Shown here one piece after another: positions 44,309-56,800 of a DNA stretch of 64,000 bases. The stretch is from Rhytidiadelphus loreus (lineage: Eukaryota; Streptophyta; Bryopsida; Hypnales; Hylocomiaceae): positions 34,285,025-34,349,024 of the forward strand of contig OX344763.1 in the NCBI GenBank assembly GCA_947034895.1, in the 5' to 3' direction. Within the stretch, counting starts at the first letter, position 1. Every line of letters begins with the position of its first letter. A program made the translations under genes and the position numbers. A model generated the notes under the pieces. It was not told the DNA's origin. It saw only the letters and a list, made by a program, of their open reading frames with translations, and did not search any database.

Positions 44309-47300
44309 TCACACATTGGTGTGTGTAAGAGAAAGCACTCCATCTGGCATGACTTCCATAATCTTGATAACCGATGCCACACCAATGCGGTGAAGGGCGA
44401 TAATGGAGTCCCCAACTAGACACAGCTTTCGTTTCTTTGCGTATGCAATGGAATCCTTCAGGATCTCATCTGTAGACTCCGAATCAGTCGCCTTCGCTGA
44501 ACCTTCCGCCAGGAGAGGAATCAGACCCCTGCCAACAAACAAACCATGAAACAAACCTTTCAGAAAAAAGGTAAAAGATACTCGTTCCATCACTTTTAAC
44601 ATTTTAACACAATTAATTTAGGAATGTGCTTTCATTGGTAGATCACTGGAGAGATGTGGAGAGATCACTTCGGGTAAAAGAGGCACAATGTAGGTTTCTT
44701 GTGCAATCATACAAGAGGGAGGTCACGAAGACCAGTATTGAAGGGATGGCACAAAAACAACCCTACTTCCATTCAAAGATCAGTGGCCATGGCCATTTAC
44801 CCCAAGTCGAACTTACACCCACTTTGCTAATTAAAGGTGAACCGAGTACGTGGATAGATGAGTTTATTGGTAACAATGGTTAGTACAGGAGAGGGGGTTG
44901 GGCCCTATTGGAATTAGTATACTCTATCCCAAAACTGAATACGAAGAAGTGTTTTGTATATGAAGTACCTGCAAACGAGACTGTGATGGGCTGGAGACTC
45001 TTCGCTGCAAGACCACGTCAGACTATCTGTGGTCATGACGGGAACAGCCACAGAAAGAATAGGAACAGATGGCCGGTATTTTGCTACAAGCCTTGCAGTG
45101 CTGCCTCCACGTGTCAGCACAATGATGAGAGAGGCTCGCACTTTGTTGGCAGTTCTCACAGCCGAAGAGGCCAGACTCTCCAACGGACTCATGGGCAACG
45201 GTACCGTCTTCATGATCTCCTTGAATATGGAAGCGTAATCTAGAGCAGCTTCTGCCTCCTGGCAAATATGCGACATCACTGCCACCTGCACACAAAAGTA
45301 TGTGCTCCATAAAAAGGCTCACAAGCACTTGAGCATCGAGCTCACCAAACTGCCCTGGGAACGAGAAAACTAAAACTGTTTCAATTGTAAGAAGTAATAA
45401 TTTGGAGTCTCGCACTCTAGCATAAGGCACTTTCGTAAGGCACATGAAACAAGTTTGAAGATTAAAAAGATGATTGGTTGAAAATGAATAGTCATCAGTC
45501 ATGTCCATGTCCATGACTTACAATTTGTGATTTGATTGAAGCTTGATTTTTTGTTCCTGTTAATTCTGAGTCATGTGATTCAAAGAATAAAGTCGGCTTC
45601 CAATATCGTGTCTTATGAAAGGACTTACCGCAAGTTCAGGATAAGATCCATTAGCTGTTTCCCCACTAAGCATCACGGCGTCGGTCCCGTCTAGAACGGC
45701 GTTCGCCACATCAGTGGCCTCAGCACGAGTGGGACGAGGAGACTTGATCATCGATTCCAGCATCTGCGTGGCCGTCACCACCGGCTTCCCTGCAGAGTTG
45801 CACTTGTAGATCATCATCTTCTGAGCCAGAAAAATCTTCTCCGTCGGAATCTCCATTCCCAGGTCTCCTCGGGCCACCATGATACCGTCCGTCTCTCTCA
45901 AAATGTCGTCGAAGTTCACCAAGCCTTCCTGGTTCTCAACCTGTATGAATCAACCCAGGCGATCAGAAACAAGGCCGGTAAATGCCAAGGATCAAGGGGA
46001 AGTGTTATGCTCAAGAAAAAACTAAGAAAACCAACTTCTAGCCACCATACACCAGAATGCGGAATTGCATTATCAAATCCTGGTTCTCAACCTGCAATTA
46101 TCCTCCAGAGAATATTCCTTAAAAATACAATCGGGGTTGGTTTGAGATTTGACACACGAGGGGCAATAAAAATGAAAGGTAACATACGTCTAGCTATTTT
46201 ACAAAATCTCTTCCAGATTGATACCTTCTCTATGGAGCATCAACTAATGTAAAGGTTTTGGAATGTTACATACTGTATCTAGAAATAGGTGCAGGCATAT
46301 TAGCCACTACATTTTCTTAAGCAAGATAAATTTCAAACCTGGAAAAGAATTTTATGTGGACGATAAAGAAAAATCATCTCAAACCATGGTAGTGAACTGT
46401 ACGCTTCCAGTAGCATGATCACTCACCTTCGAGATGATATGGATTGAACTCGATGCCGCTCCCAGAAGCTTCTTGATTGCTAGGATATCTGACCCCTTAC
46501 GCACAAACGATGCTGCAATGAAATCAATCTTGTTTGGAACGCCCCAGTTCATTATATCATCGATATCCTTCTCCGTGATGGTCGGCAAGTCCACAATGAC
46601 CCCAGGCAGATTCACGTTCTTCTTCTCTCCAAGCATGGCCGTGTTCTCACACCGGCACTTCACCATACCCTTCTCAGGGTGACACTCCAGCACCGTCATA
46701 GTGATCGTTCCATCCGAGCACAAGATGGTGTTTCCCGGTTCCAAATCCACTGCAAGTTTCCCGTAGCTCATGGCAATCATGTTCTCATCTCCCAGGTGGC
46801 CATAGTCAGTAGTGATCCAGATCTCCTTGTTGCGTACCAGTTTAATGGGCTTCCCAGCAGCCAAATTCCCCGTTCGGATCTCCGGACCCTGTCAAAATTA
46901 AAGTACCCGACTATTAGAACAGCGTAAACGACAACTCCTTCAGTTAAGATAGAACATTTGGGACACTAAAAAGCAAAGAATCAAAAGCACAAAAAATCAC
47001 TAGCACAAAAGTTTTACTAAATTAAAATAAAGCTGCGATGTGAAACGATGAGGACAAAAACATCTGCAAAAGTACCTTGGTATCTAGGAGAACTGCACAC
47101 ATCGTTTGCGTATTGTGCATAGCCTGGCGCAGGTTGTCCAGTGTGTACTGCTGGTACTCGTGAGTTCCATGCGAAAAGTTGAACCGGGCCACATTCATGC
47201 CAGCCTTCAGCAGCTTCTCCAGAACGGGCACCTCTCTGGACTTGGGTCCCAAGGTGCAGACGATCTTGGTCTTGGCGACTTTGTAGTGGCCATCGTCGAC

Positions 47301-47345
47301 CGTGTGTCCCAGAATACGCGCAATGTCAATCTTCACGGCCGCCAT
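44309..47345 (-). CDS. Pyruvate kinase, cytosolic type, tandem copy A
   Basis: Five exons in transcript order: 47076-47345, 46427-46888, 45629-45940, 44969-45285, 44309-44528. They total 1581 nt, 526 residues. Hallmarks: [13 protein letters not shown] and [10 protein letters not shown] near the N-terminus, [26 protein letters not shown], the Mg/substrate loop [21 protein letters not shown] and [14 protein letters not shown], and an effector-domain end with SVIKIMEV. There is no transit peptide ([14 protein letters not shown]), which fits the cytosolic glycolytic isoform converting PEP and ADP to pyruvate and ATP. Exon lengths of the first four exons equal those of copy B. Intron 2 (45941-46426) is 318 bases longer than in copy B because of an insertion. 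After MEV the tail ([13 protein letters not shown]) differs from copy B, so the last residues or a missed 3' exon are uncertain. Confidence 0.95.
46078..46094 (-). repeat. Duplicated exon 3 splice acceptor inside intron 2
   Basis: The 17 bases at 46078-46094 are identical to 45927-45943, which is the exon 3 acceptor with the first 14 bases of exon 3 (CAG|GTTGAGAACCAGGA on the minus strand). They mark one border of the segment that is absent from copy B. Splicing to this decoy would reach a stop after about 17 codons. Confidence 0.75.
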
Positions 47346-49143
47346 CGCTTACTGGCTTCTCTCCCGAATCAAAGTAAGCCTCTTCCTAACGCTCCGGTTT
47401 TCAGAGAAGCTTCTGCATAAAGCATCCCAGAACACATCAATTGCGAGAAAAATATTAAGGCCTCAAGGAACGACCACAAAACAGATCATGGTAATTCAGG
47501 CAACAAGACATGCAATAAGCCCTGCATGCAACAGCAGACGAAGCTATTTGGACCAGGGTCCCAATTTTGCAAGTCCACTGAATGTGAACAGCGCGCTGGA
47601 AGCAAAATGGTGCAACACGCACTAGACATGCCCAAAAGCTGTACATGTAATAACAAACGAAGTTAATTGTTAGCAATTTGGACCAACGTTATAGTCTTCC
47701 AATCCCCAAAAGCGAGAACAAGCGAAAACGAGACCTATTACCCAATACCAAAGCTTCATTTCTACTTGAATCACTTAACATGAAAACACCTTATGAACTC
47801 CACAGTCTTCCACGTTCCGGTCGCGGTCAAGTAACCAAAAGCGCAGTCCGTATCCCGGAAATTATAGTTACGTGCCAAGCAAGTCTAGGCCCAAGTCAAG
47901 TGAGGCAGCAAGCAAATGCAACGAAAAGTATTCCCCTCAAACCACACCAATTCCAAGTCCTCAACCTTAAACCCCATAAACCTTAAAGCGCATATCCAGA
48001 AAATATCCAAAGCTGATTCCCGGGAAAAACCTCACAGCACATACTTCAGCAAACTCCGTATGCACCCACACGCCCCTGCACCGTGAAAGTACGTGCAATC
48101 AAAGGCCGGTGCTACACAACAAGGAGGGTGGCGCACTGGCGCTGGCGCTGGCGTACTGTATCCACAGCAAAGAAAACGGAGGAATCACTGCTAAATTACA
48201 CTAAAGAGATGTGGCCCACATCATAGGTTAGGAATGTTGCCTGGTGGGTTCCACTCACCCACTTGAGTATAGCATATTGTGTGAAGCCTCCGGCCTCCCA
48301 TCTCTTCGGGGCGTCCTTTTGAGCTCACTCTTGGCCATTGAAAAAGTCTGCCCATTGAAAGCAGACTTTTTCATTCGCTGTTGCCTCCCAAAGTTAAGGC
48401 AAGCTAGTGGGACCCATTGAAGCTTGGGAAAGTGCAACACTTCCTGTAACCTTTCACTGTTCCTCTGAAAGCCTTTGACGAATTACGAAGAGGCCAGAAT
48501 AATTAAAGAGTTTCTACGATTGTGTTCCAGTACGACAAGCTTCTGGAGAAGCTGAATAACGTACTGTACATCCAAACAACCGAATAAAGTAGATACAACA
48601 CGATTTAGCAATGCCCTAACGGAATATTTTATTACCAGCAATAATTAGGATACATACTTCGGAATCATGGATTCCTGCGTTCTGTGCGCTTGAATGAAGC
48701 ACAACACGCAAAGCACGTACAACCGTCAAGTGAGATGGTATGGTAAGAATATTCGTTACAAGTAATGGTTCTAAGGCGGACTGTCAAAGGAACAGGACCG
48801 CAAGTCCGCAAAAAATATGCATTGGCATAAGTCTATAGTGCAGTGCAATGCAATTGAAAAACTGTCAAAGATCCAAGGGTACACCTTGGTCAGTGTCTCG
48901 TAGTAAGTCTCTGCCTCCACGGGGAGATCCAAGGGGTCAAGCCGACTAAATGAATGGAACTCTCAATCTACTGTAACTCCTAATTTGAATGTAACTGCTG
49001 TCGCCTGGACCCTAACACAGGTTGTTGGCGAGTCATCGCAGGAGAAGGTCTTCTATCAGTTTTTCCACGCCTGATAACTGAGCCGTCTCTTATCACAGCG
49101 AATTTCCTAAGACCTGATTGGAGTAGAGAACATCTCTACAAAA
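47346..49143. other. Interval between the two pyruvate kinase genes
   Basis: Holds the 5' flank of copy A on its left side and the 3' UTR of copy B on its right. Both copies share gagaagccagtaagcg immediately before the ATG. A short ctggcg triplication lies near 48138-48156. No further gene. Confidence 0.55.
48339..48373. repeat. Perfect 13-bp stem-loop
   Basis: Tgaaaaagtctgc (48339-48351) pairs perfectly with gcagactttttca (48361-48373) around a nine-base loop. It lies about 1 kb upstream of copy A and 800 bp downstream of copy B. A run of T follows only within the stem, so it is not a Pol III-type unit. Role unknown. Confidence 0.8.
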
Positions 49144-51541
49144 CTAAATGCATTCTTCCATACGGGTAGAAAAAACATTTGTGGGTTCCTTAACCTCCAT
49201 GATCTTGATAACTGATGCCACACCAATGCGATGAAGCGCCACAATGGAATCACCCACAAGACACAGTTTCCGGCTCAGAGCGTATCCGATAGCGGAATTC
49301 AGGATGTCATCTGTTGACTCCGAGTCGGTAGCCTTTGCCGAGCCTTCAGCCAGGAGAGGAATCATGCCTCTGCATACAAGAGCGTGTCTGCTAAGAAAAG
49401 CTCTCCAACAAAATCCTCATGTAATTGGAATACGTTCTTCCCGAAGTAAAGAATACATACTTCCAAAACGTGTAAACAACAATAATACTAAGAAATACTT
49501 ACTCTAAAGAAACGACAAAATCATCAAAATCTTTGGCAAAGAACATTTCGACATACATTTCATGGATAGCAAAACCTCAATTAAAACACATACTAAGAAT
49601 ACGGTAGAAGTTAACTTTGTATGAAATACCTGCAGACGAGACTGTGATGGGCTGGAGACTCTTCGCTGCAAGACCACGTCAGACTATCTGTGGTCATGAC
49701 GGGAACAGCCACAGAAAGAATAGGAACAGACGGCCGGTATTTCGCCACAAGCCTTGCAGTGCTACCTCCACGTGTCAGCACAATGATGAGAGAGGCTCGT
49801 ACTTTGTTGGCAGTTCTCACAGCCGAAGAGGCCAGACTCTCCAACGGACTCATGGGCAAAGGAACAGACTTCATGATCTCCTTGAAGATGGCTCCATAGT
49901 CCAGAGAAGCCTCCGCCTCTTGGCAGATGTGAGACATCACTGCCACCTGAACACAGGTTGAAATCGTCATTGTGTGCTCTTAAAATGCTTCTTCAAACAA
50001 GACCGAAATCCAGGTGCTGCTATCGACCGGAGGCTACTCACAAATACACGGCAAATGACGAAGCATAAGATGACAGATATAAAAACAGGCAAGGAACTTA
50101 CCGCAAGCTCCGGGTAAGATCCATTAGCTGTTTCCCCACTAAGCATCACGGCATCAGTCCCGTCCAGAACGGCGTTCGCCACATCAGTAGCCTCAGCGCG
50201 AGTGGGACGAGAAGACTTGATCATCGACTCCAGCATCTGCGTGGCCGTCACCACCGGCTTCCCTGCAGAGTTGCACTTGTAGATCATCATCTTCTGAGCC
50301 AGAAAAATCTTCTCTGTCGGAATCTCCATTCCCAAGTCTCCTCGGGCCACCATGACGCCGTCTGTCTCTCTCAAAATGTCGTCGAAGTTCACCAAGCCTT
50401 CCTGGTTCTCAACCTGTGTGAATCAACCCAGGTGATCAGAAACAGGGCCGGGAAATGCCAAGTATCGAAGTCAATTGTTACGCTTAAGAAAAATCTACAA
50501 AATCTAATCAACATCTAACCACCATCATCTAACCACCATTACGCCAGAATCTGGAAATTGCATTATCAAATTCGCACTTACCTTCGAAATGATGTGAATT
50601 GAAGCCGATGCCGCTCCGAGAAGTTTCTTGATTGCTAGGACATCTGACCCCTTCCGCACAAACGACGCGGCAATGAAGTCGATCTTATTTGGAACGCCCC
50701 ATTGCAAGATATCATCCGTGTCCTTCTGCGTGATGGTCGGCAAGTCCACAATGACCCCAGGTAGGTTCACATTCTTCTTCTCTCCAAGCATGGCGGTGTT
50801 TTCACAACGACACTTCACCATACCCTTCTCAGGGTGACACTCTAGAACCGTCAACGAAATGGTTCCGTCGGAGCATAAGATGATGTTTCCGGGCTCCAAA
50901 TCGACTGCGAGCTTTTCGTAGCTCATGGCAATCATGTTCTCATCACCCAGGTAACTGTAGTCGGTGGTTATCCAGATCTCCTTGTTGCGCACTAATTTAA
51001 TAGGCTTTCCAGATGCCAACTGACCCGTCCTGATCTCCGGTCCCTGACATGATAAAAACATAAGGGACACGTTCAATAACCCACCAATGAAACACAGTAA
51101 AACACTTGTCAGAGTACTCGATTATTAGAACACCGTTAGCACCGCTTCCTTCAGTACCATTTGATATAATAAAAAGTACCAAAAAAACACTACAGTCATC
51201 AGGACAAAGCTTTAAGAAAGAAAAATAATGTTTCATTCTGGACGACGAGGGTGAAACGTCTGCAAAAGTACCTTGGTATCTAGAAGAACTGCACACATCG
51301 TTTGCGTGTTGTGCATGGCCTGGCGCAGGCTGTCCAATGTGTACTGATGGTACTCGTGGGTTCCATGCGAAAAGTTGAACCGGGCCACATTCATGCCAGC
51401 CTTCAGCAGCTTCTCCAGTACGGGCACCTCTCTGGACTTGGGCCCCAAGGTGCAGACAATCTTGGTCTTGGCGACTTTGTAGTGGCCATCATCGACCGTG
51501 TGTCCCAGAATATGCGCAATGTCAGTCTTCACGGCCGCCAT
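49144..51541 (-). CDS. Pyruvate kinase, cytosolic type, tandem copy B
   Basis: Five exons in transcript order: 51272-51541, 50582-51043, 50102-50413, 49630-49946, 49144-49369. They total 1587 nt, 528 residues. The protein is nearly identical to copy A through the A and B domains; differences are conservative (for example TDIAH for IDIAR, DILQWG for [15 protein letters not shown] for SPRPTRAEA). All catalytic blocks are intact, including ARGDLG, the ISKVENQEG lysine block split by an intron, and [14 protein letters not shown]. The same intron positions and phases as in copy A show gene-level tandem duplication, not retroposition. The C-terminal tail ([15 protein letters not shown]) is unlike copy A; divergence begins exactly after SVIKIMEV. 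Confidence 0.95.
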
Positions 51542-53324
51542 CGCTTACTGGCTTCTCGCCAGATGCCTTTAATTACTTGAGCCCCTTCTCAGCACCTGAT
51601 CAACACCGCCTATTAGACCAGAAGATTGGAACAAATTTACGGACTAGATGCAGATTGCAATCTGCTCTAGTCGTCATTCAAGTCTTCGGACATTGTTGCA
51701 ACAGACACCACTCTAATATCGAATACCAGCAATTTCTTCTCAGGAATCGAAAACCGCTAATTACAAACCCTAACTCCCCGATAGGATCAAAGGCGCCGTC
51801 AGTAATAATTCAGTCTTTCCCTGTTGCAGGTGATACTCAGCTTCATGGGAACTAAGGAATTGTCAGACCAGGGGATGATTTCAATTCTTGAGTTTCAATC
51901 ACTCCAATACCCGGTCCCGAAAGTGAGTCAATAGCAGTGATACCGGAATATGGATTCTTCCTTCTTATTCCATTCTCAAATTGCATTTTCTCACATTCTG
52001 TTTTTTAAGAGTCTGTTTCTACGCTGTAAGTACACTTAAAAGATTGTGAAACCTAAGAGAAACGCTAAAACTAGAAATCGGAGATGGAATAAAACGATTT
52101 ATTCCGTTTTCGGGTAACCACGGTTTATGGTTGCCTAAACTTGCAGGACCTTCGAGGCGAAATTCATTAGTCTCCCGCAAGAGTACCAAGTAAAAATAAA
52201 TTGATTGCAAAATATAACGCGATCGCCCTAAAACGGATGGCAATAGTTTCGAAGAATCAAGACACTATCGGTGCTCTCAATCCCGCGAAAAAATACAAAT
52301 GCCAAAGCATCCAATAAAGGATTCCGCAGTGAAACTCTACACGGTAACATTGAATCTACAACATCATTGCCGCCCTACAAATACTAAGCTAGCCTGAGCA
52401 CTTGAAACACTTAAAAAAACGAGCAATCAAACAAACAAATCATCCCAAGAATTCCGAAACCGAATATCCCAAGATCCGCATGCGAAAGATCCATAGCTCC
52501 TCTGATCGATCACAAACTCTGCAATGTAATCTATCGTATTACTCTCAAACAAACATAATCGATTTTTCAATCAGTTGATCAAATAGAGTACCTCTCGCGA
52601 CTATCCTTAATCAAAACCAACACAACAAGGACGAGATACGCAGTCCGTCCACATAAAATGCGGGTGCAAAATGCTCCAAATTTTTTCTAGAGATATAAAA
52701 CTATAAACACGCGAATAGAAATCAAAACTCAGAGCGATCCACGAAACTCTATGCAGAAATAGTACTCCGCAATACTAACCGCTTTCAGTCGGAATCTCCG
52801 AAGGAAGCTACAAAGCCAAAACTGCACCAAAAAACTTGAGAGATACCTCGATCGAGTGCTGGCGCAAGAGAGAGAGATGCAACGCAGCAACAAGAATGCG
52901 GCGATGAAAGCTCGCCTCGATGGAGGTGCGCAGCCTTTTGAATCGCAGGCAACGTTAGAGAATAGAGGCGGAAGTGCGCAGCCTTTGAGGCAGGGGTGGA
53001 GGAAAGAAAAAGAAAATTGCGACGGTGAGCTCTTGCGTTTTTTCTTTTTCTCTTAGGGTGCTTTTAAAAGGCTGTCTTTTACCCTTTCATTGTCTGATAG
53101 GTCGTTGGGGTCGTTATGTGACTTCATCCCTTGAAGCCAAACTGGAAAGTGGATGTCTTCCGTCGGGTCGGTCAAATGGACGGTTTTCATCCAACGGGAA
53201 TATTTAAATTGATGGTCATTGGTCTAGGGTCGCCTGTTCACACGAGAACAAACTAAAGGGGTTTATTCTTGAGGGGTATTATATTAATTTGGGTAATTTT
53301 TCGATGGGGGTGCTGTTGTTGAAC
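51542..53324. other. 5' flank of pyruvate kinase copy B
   Basis: A leader intron is possible: minus-strand sequence near 52855 reads ctcgatcgag|gtatctc. The region 52862-52880 is a short (ag)n run, and ggtgcgcagcctttt/agtgcgcagcctttg is duplicated at about 52926 and 52973. No other gene is seen up to the next element. Confidence 0.45.
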
Positions 53325-53535
53325 TTAACCCTTAAACAACGAAGGGGTGACCTTGGAAATCATCCCTTTTCATTACCGCGTGCATCATGGGCTATAAAAA
53401 TAGCAAAAGCACTCATTGGAAGTCCCCTTTTCACAACAAAATTCCAAAGATGAATAGTTGCAGTTATGTCCTACTACAAGGATTCTCTATCATCCATCGG
53501 ACACCAAACCTCCTCCTCGACGTTTTGAGGGTTAA
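53325..53535. mobile_element. TTAA-flanked MITE, 203 bp, family B third copy
   Basis: TTAA-CCCTTAAACAACG at the left and CGTTTTGAGGG-TTAA at the right. The interior (ggggtgaccttggaaatcatccctttt, caaaattccaaagatgaatagttgca, catccatcggacaccaaac) matches the tandem pair at 19422-19869 closely. Confidence 0.75.
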
Positions 53536-53603
53536 TCCCCCTTAATATTTTGGAGTCAATATTTTTAAAGTTTAAATAAAACTTTATCCAGTATTATTTT
53601 TGG

Positions 53604-53859
53604 TACTCCGTCCATCCCAAAATGATTGTCCACTTTGAATGTCATGTTTTTTTAAGGTTGTTTTGAGTAGACCAAAAAAATATTTTCTTTTGGCTAATTG
53701 TATTTAGGTTGCAATGAACACATGCAATGTTCTTCATTGATTTTATTGATATAAAATTTGGAACCTTTCTTAATTGTGTTTTTCATAATATAGTCAATGA
53801 AATTGGCTCAAAAAAATATCAACAAAATTGTGGGCAATCATTTCGGGATGGAGGGAGTA
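53604..53859. mobile_element. Stowaway-type MITE, 252 bp
   Basis: The element 53606-53857 starts CTCCGTCCATCCCAAAATGA and ends with the mirror of CTCCCTCCATCCCGAAATGA; about 24 of the first 28 bases match in inverted orientation. TA duplicates flank it (53604-53605, 53858-53859). The CTCCCTCC terminus with a TA target is diagnostic of plant Stowaway MITEs, mobilised by mariner-like transposases. Non-coding. Confidence 0.92.
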
Positions 53860-56800
53860 TTTTGTTTATTGAATATCCTTTTAAGTCTATTTTTAGCATC
53901 AAAATTATAATTTTGTAATAAAATTATGATGTTTTTATTGAAGATTTTATGAAAGGGTGACCATTGCAAATCTTGATTTTTTAGTGTAGAGGCTCTTGAG
54001 GGAAAAAATCACATCAAACATTCATTTAAAAAAATTGTAGGGTAGATTTTGAGAAGTTGCATTTCAATTATGGTTATGCATATTATGTCCTTCAAACTCA
54101 TATTTTCATGACCTCAATTTTAGATTTGACATGCAAAAAGAGGATTAAAAGACTTCAAATCACTTTCATATTTTTAGCATCTTCTTGATCAAACATAATC
54201 TTTTAGTCCATAAGTGATAATTTTGTGTTTCCTTTCTTTATATAATCCATACTGTAACATGTAGATTGAACACACATAATTACAATTTTTTTTAAATTGA
54301 TAAAACATATCAAAACTTGGGCTTTTTTTTAGTTTTAAGCAAACTTGAAGAAGCTCAAAAAGGCCTTGGGCATTTAGGGATTAAAGGATCCTATAGTTGA
54401 AGATATAAAAAAATAAATATGTATGAAGATTTAGCCTTGCTTTTCATACAAGTATTTTGAAGCAATTTTGGACATTTAAGCAGTGCAATCCTTTAGGGGT
54501 TAATTCCACAAGGCCCAACAACTTTTTGACAATGGAGGTTTTCAATGAATTGTTCCACTTTGATATTTTTTTGCACATGAATGTGCTTGAAATTTTTAAT
54601 TTTAACCATACAACAGTAAATGATATTTTTTCTAGTATGCATGGAATAAATTGGGGAAAATATTGACGGTTGGATTTTTAGATTATCACAATTTCACATG
54701 ATCAACTTTATAGGCAAAATACAACGCTTTGGGGGAAGAAAAATTATAAAAAGATGAATAATGCTTCCCCCCCTTAGAAAAACTGTATTTGAATCTTCTA
54801 AAAATATAGTATTTTTTAATTTTATAAGTTGAGAAATAAAAAATTCTCTTAAATTTGTACACATTTTCAAACAAAAAGAGTAGAAAGTCAAAATTGATCA
54901 AATTGGATCCTAAATTTTCTTTTAAATTTATGTACATGTTGATTTTTGAAATTGATCAATTGATATTAGTAGCATATTACTTGAAACATCTTCAAAAAAA
55001 TTGGAATCATTCTAATTATTTTGTATTATGAAGCACACCAAATTGAACCTTGTTATTTAAAAAAAATTTAAAATACAAATTTATAAAAAAAAATCCAAGT
55101 CCTATTTGTTTATGCAAAGTGAAGACTAGAAATATCCAAGAATTATTTTTTCTCATCCCTACCATTCTTTTCATTGGAAAAAATTATGTTTGACTCCTTT
55201 TCAAATTTATACTATTCTATTATTCCATACATTTGATCATGTCATAAATGTGACAAGGTTCTAAAAGATCTTGATATTTGCAATTCTAAATATTCTTTTT
55301 ATGTTCTTTTTATATATAACTCTATGTTTCTACAATGTTTTAAATTATTGCATTTTGGGCATAACTACAATCATGCACTTGGTTTTCATATAAATTAAAA
55401 ATATTTAAGAGAATTGTGAGCAGATTTTCATAGGCAAGTGTATTTTTGAAAGAATTTTTTTTGAACTATTTTAGAAAAATTTGAAGCGTCTAGATTCCAC
55501 TAATTTTTTGACAATATATGCATTTGTACCTTATCATTCACTTTTGCTTGAGTAAAAATTACACTTGCTCAAAAATATTGCATTGCAATCATAAAGCATA
55601 AAGTCATAATGTTTGCCCCTTCAAAAGATATTTATTATAGTAAACAAAAGTAAATAATAAGATACAAATAATGTGATCTTTAATACAATCTTCTATATTA
55701 TCTTGTCTTATTGAAAATTAAAATTCCTAATTGCCAATATTAGAATGTTGTTCATCCTACAATTACAAATCACAAATTATTTAAACTTAAAGAATTACTT
55801 TTAAGAAATGGACACCAATATGCTCCAATTGAAAGTAACACAATCATGTGTATTTTATTTTAGGGAGGTATGTACTTTGTGACCTTCATATCACTATTCC
55901 TCTGACTCCATAGTAATAATTGCACTAGATGTACAAAAGACATTCTTTTGAATATTGAACCCCGACATCACTATTCCTATTATAATAGTGATAAAGCAGA
56001 AAGGTGCACAAGGATGTTGTTACAATAGTGATAAAGCAAAAAGGTGCATGAGGATGGTAAAAATTGGAAAAACATAGGATGAAGGCAACAAAGTTTCATA
56101 AAGATTTTTAGAGGGTTGACAAAGATTGATCCAACTTCAAACCCATTCCTTTGTAGCCTCACTAATTACATTTTAACAACTTACTACTTGTTTTTATGTG
56201 TAGGATCCATGATCTAAATCACCACAACCCCCTATACTAGGACCATGCCATTTGTTCCTTTTCTATTACAAAGCCAAGAGGAACAAATGTCTCAATGCAC
56301 ACTAACATGTGTTCCTAACATATGAAAGTTGTCTAATTGACATATGAAACCTTAAAGATTTACAAAATATATGCATAACATTCTTGAAGAAGATGAAGGA
56401 TTACCCCTTCTACAATAGCATTGTAATAGAAACATATTCCTACTCCAATTGTATGAAGTGAGGAACATTTCCATTCAAAAATTCAAAAATGGTCAATAGG
56501 CTAAGTAAGCTAGACTAGATGGCTTTTGTAAACTTATATGGTAAAGCCAAGACATAAAACAAGGTAGGGCAAGTAAATTTAAATTAGTAAAGCTAAAGCA
56601 ACAAGGGTGGAGGAGAAAGGATCCTTTTCCTTGATATTCAAGAATGTTATGCTGGAAACATGCCATTACAGAATATGCAACTAGAAGAGTAAATTGTAGG
56701 CATGTTAAATAGAGATTATTATTTGGTTGGCAATGGAAAAAAACTCTCTTGTGTTGGAGATTTTGAAGTCACCATGTCCAAAGAAGAGATATATATACAC

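Noticed and set aside
44908..45514. Frames opposite pyruvate kinase exon 4 in copy A and the equivalent at 49611-49961 in copy B
   Set aside because: They are antisense or shifted readings of the same conserved exon, which is why they recur in both copies.
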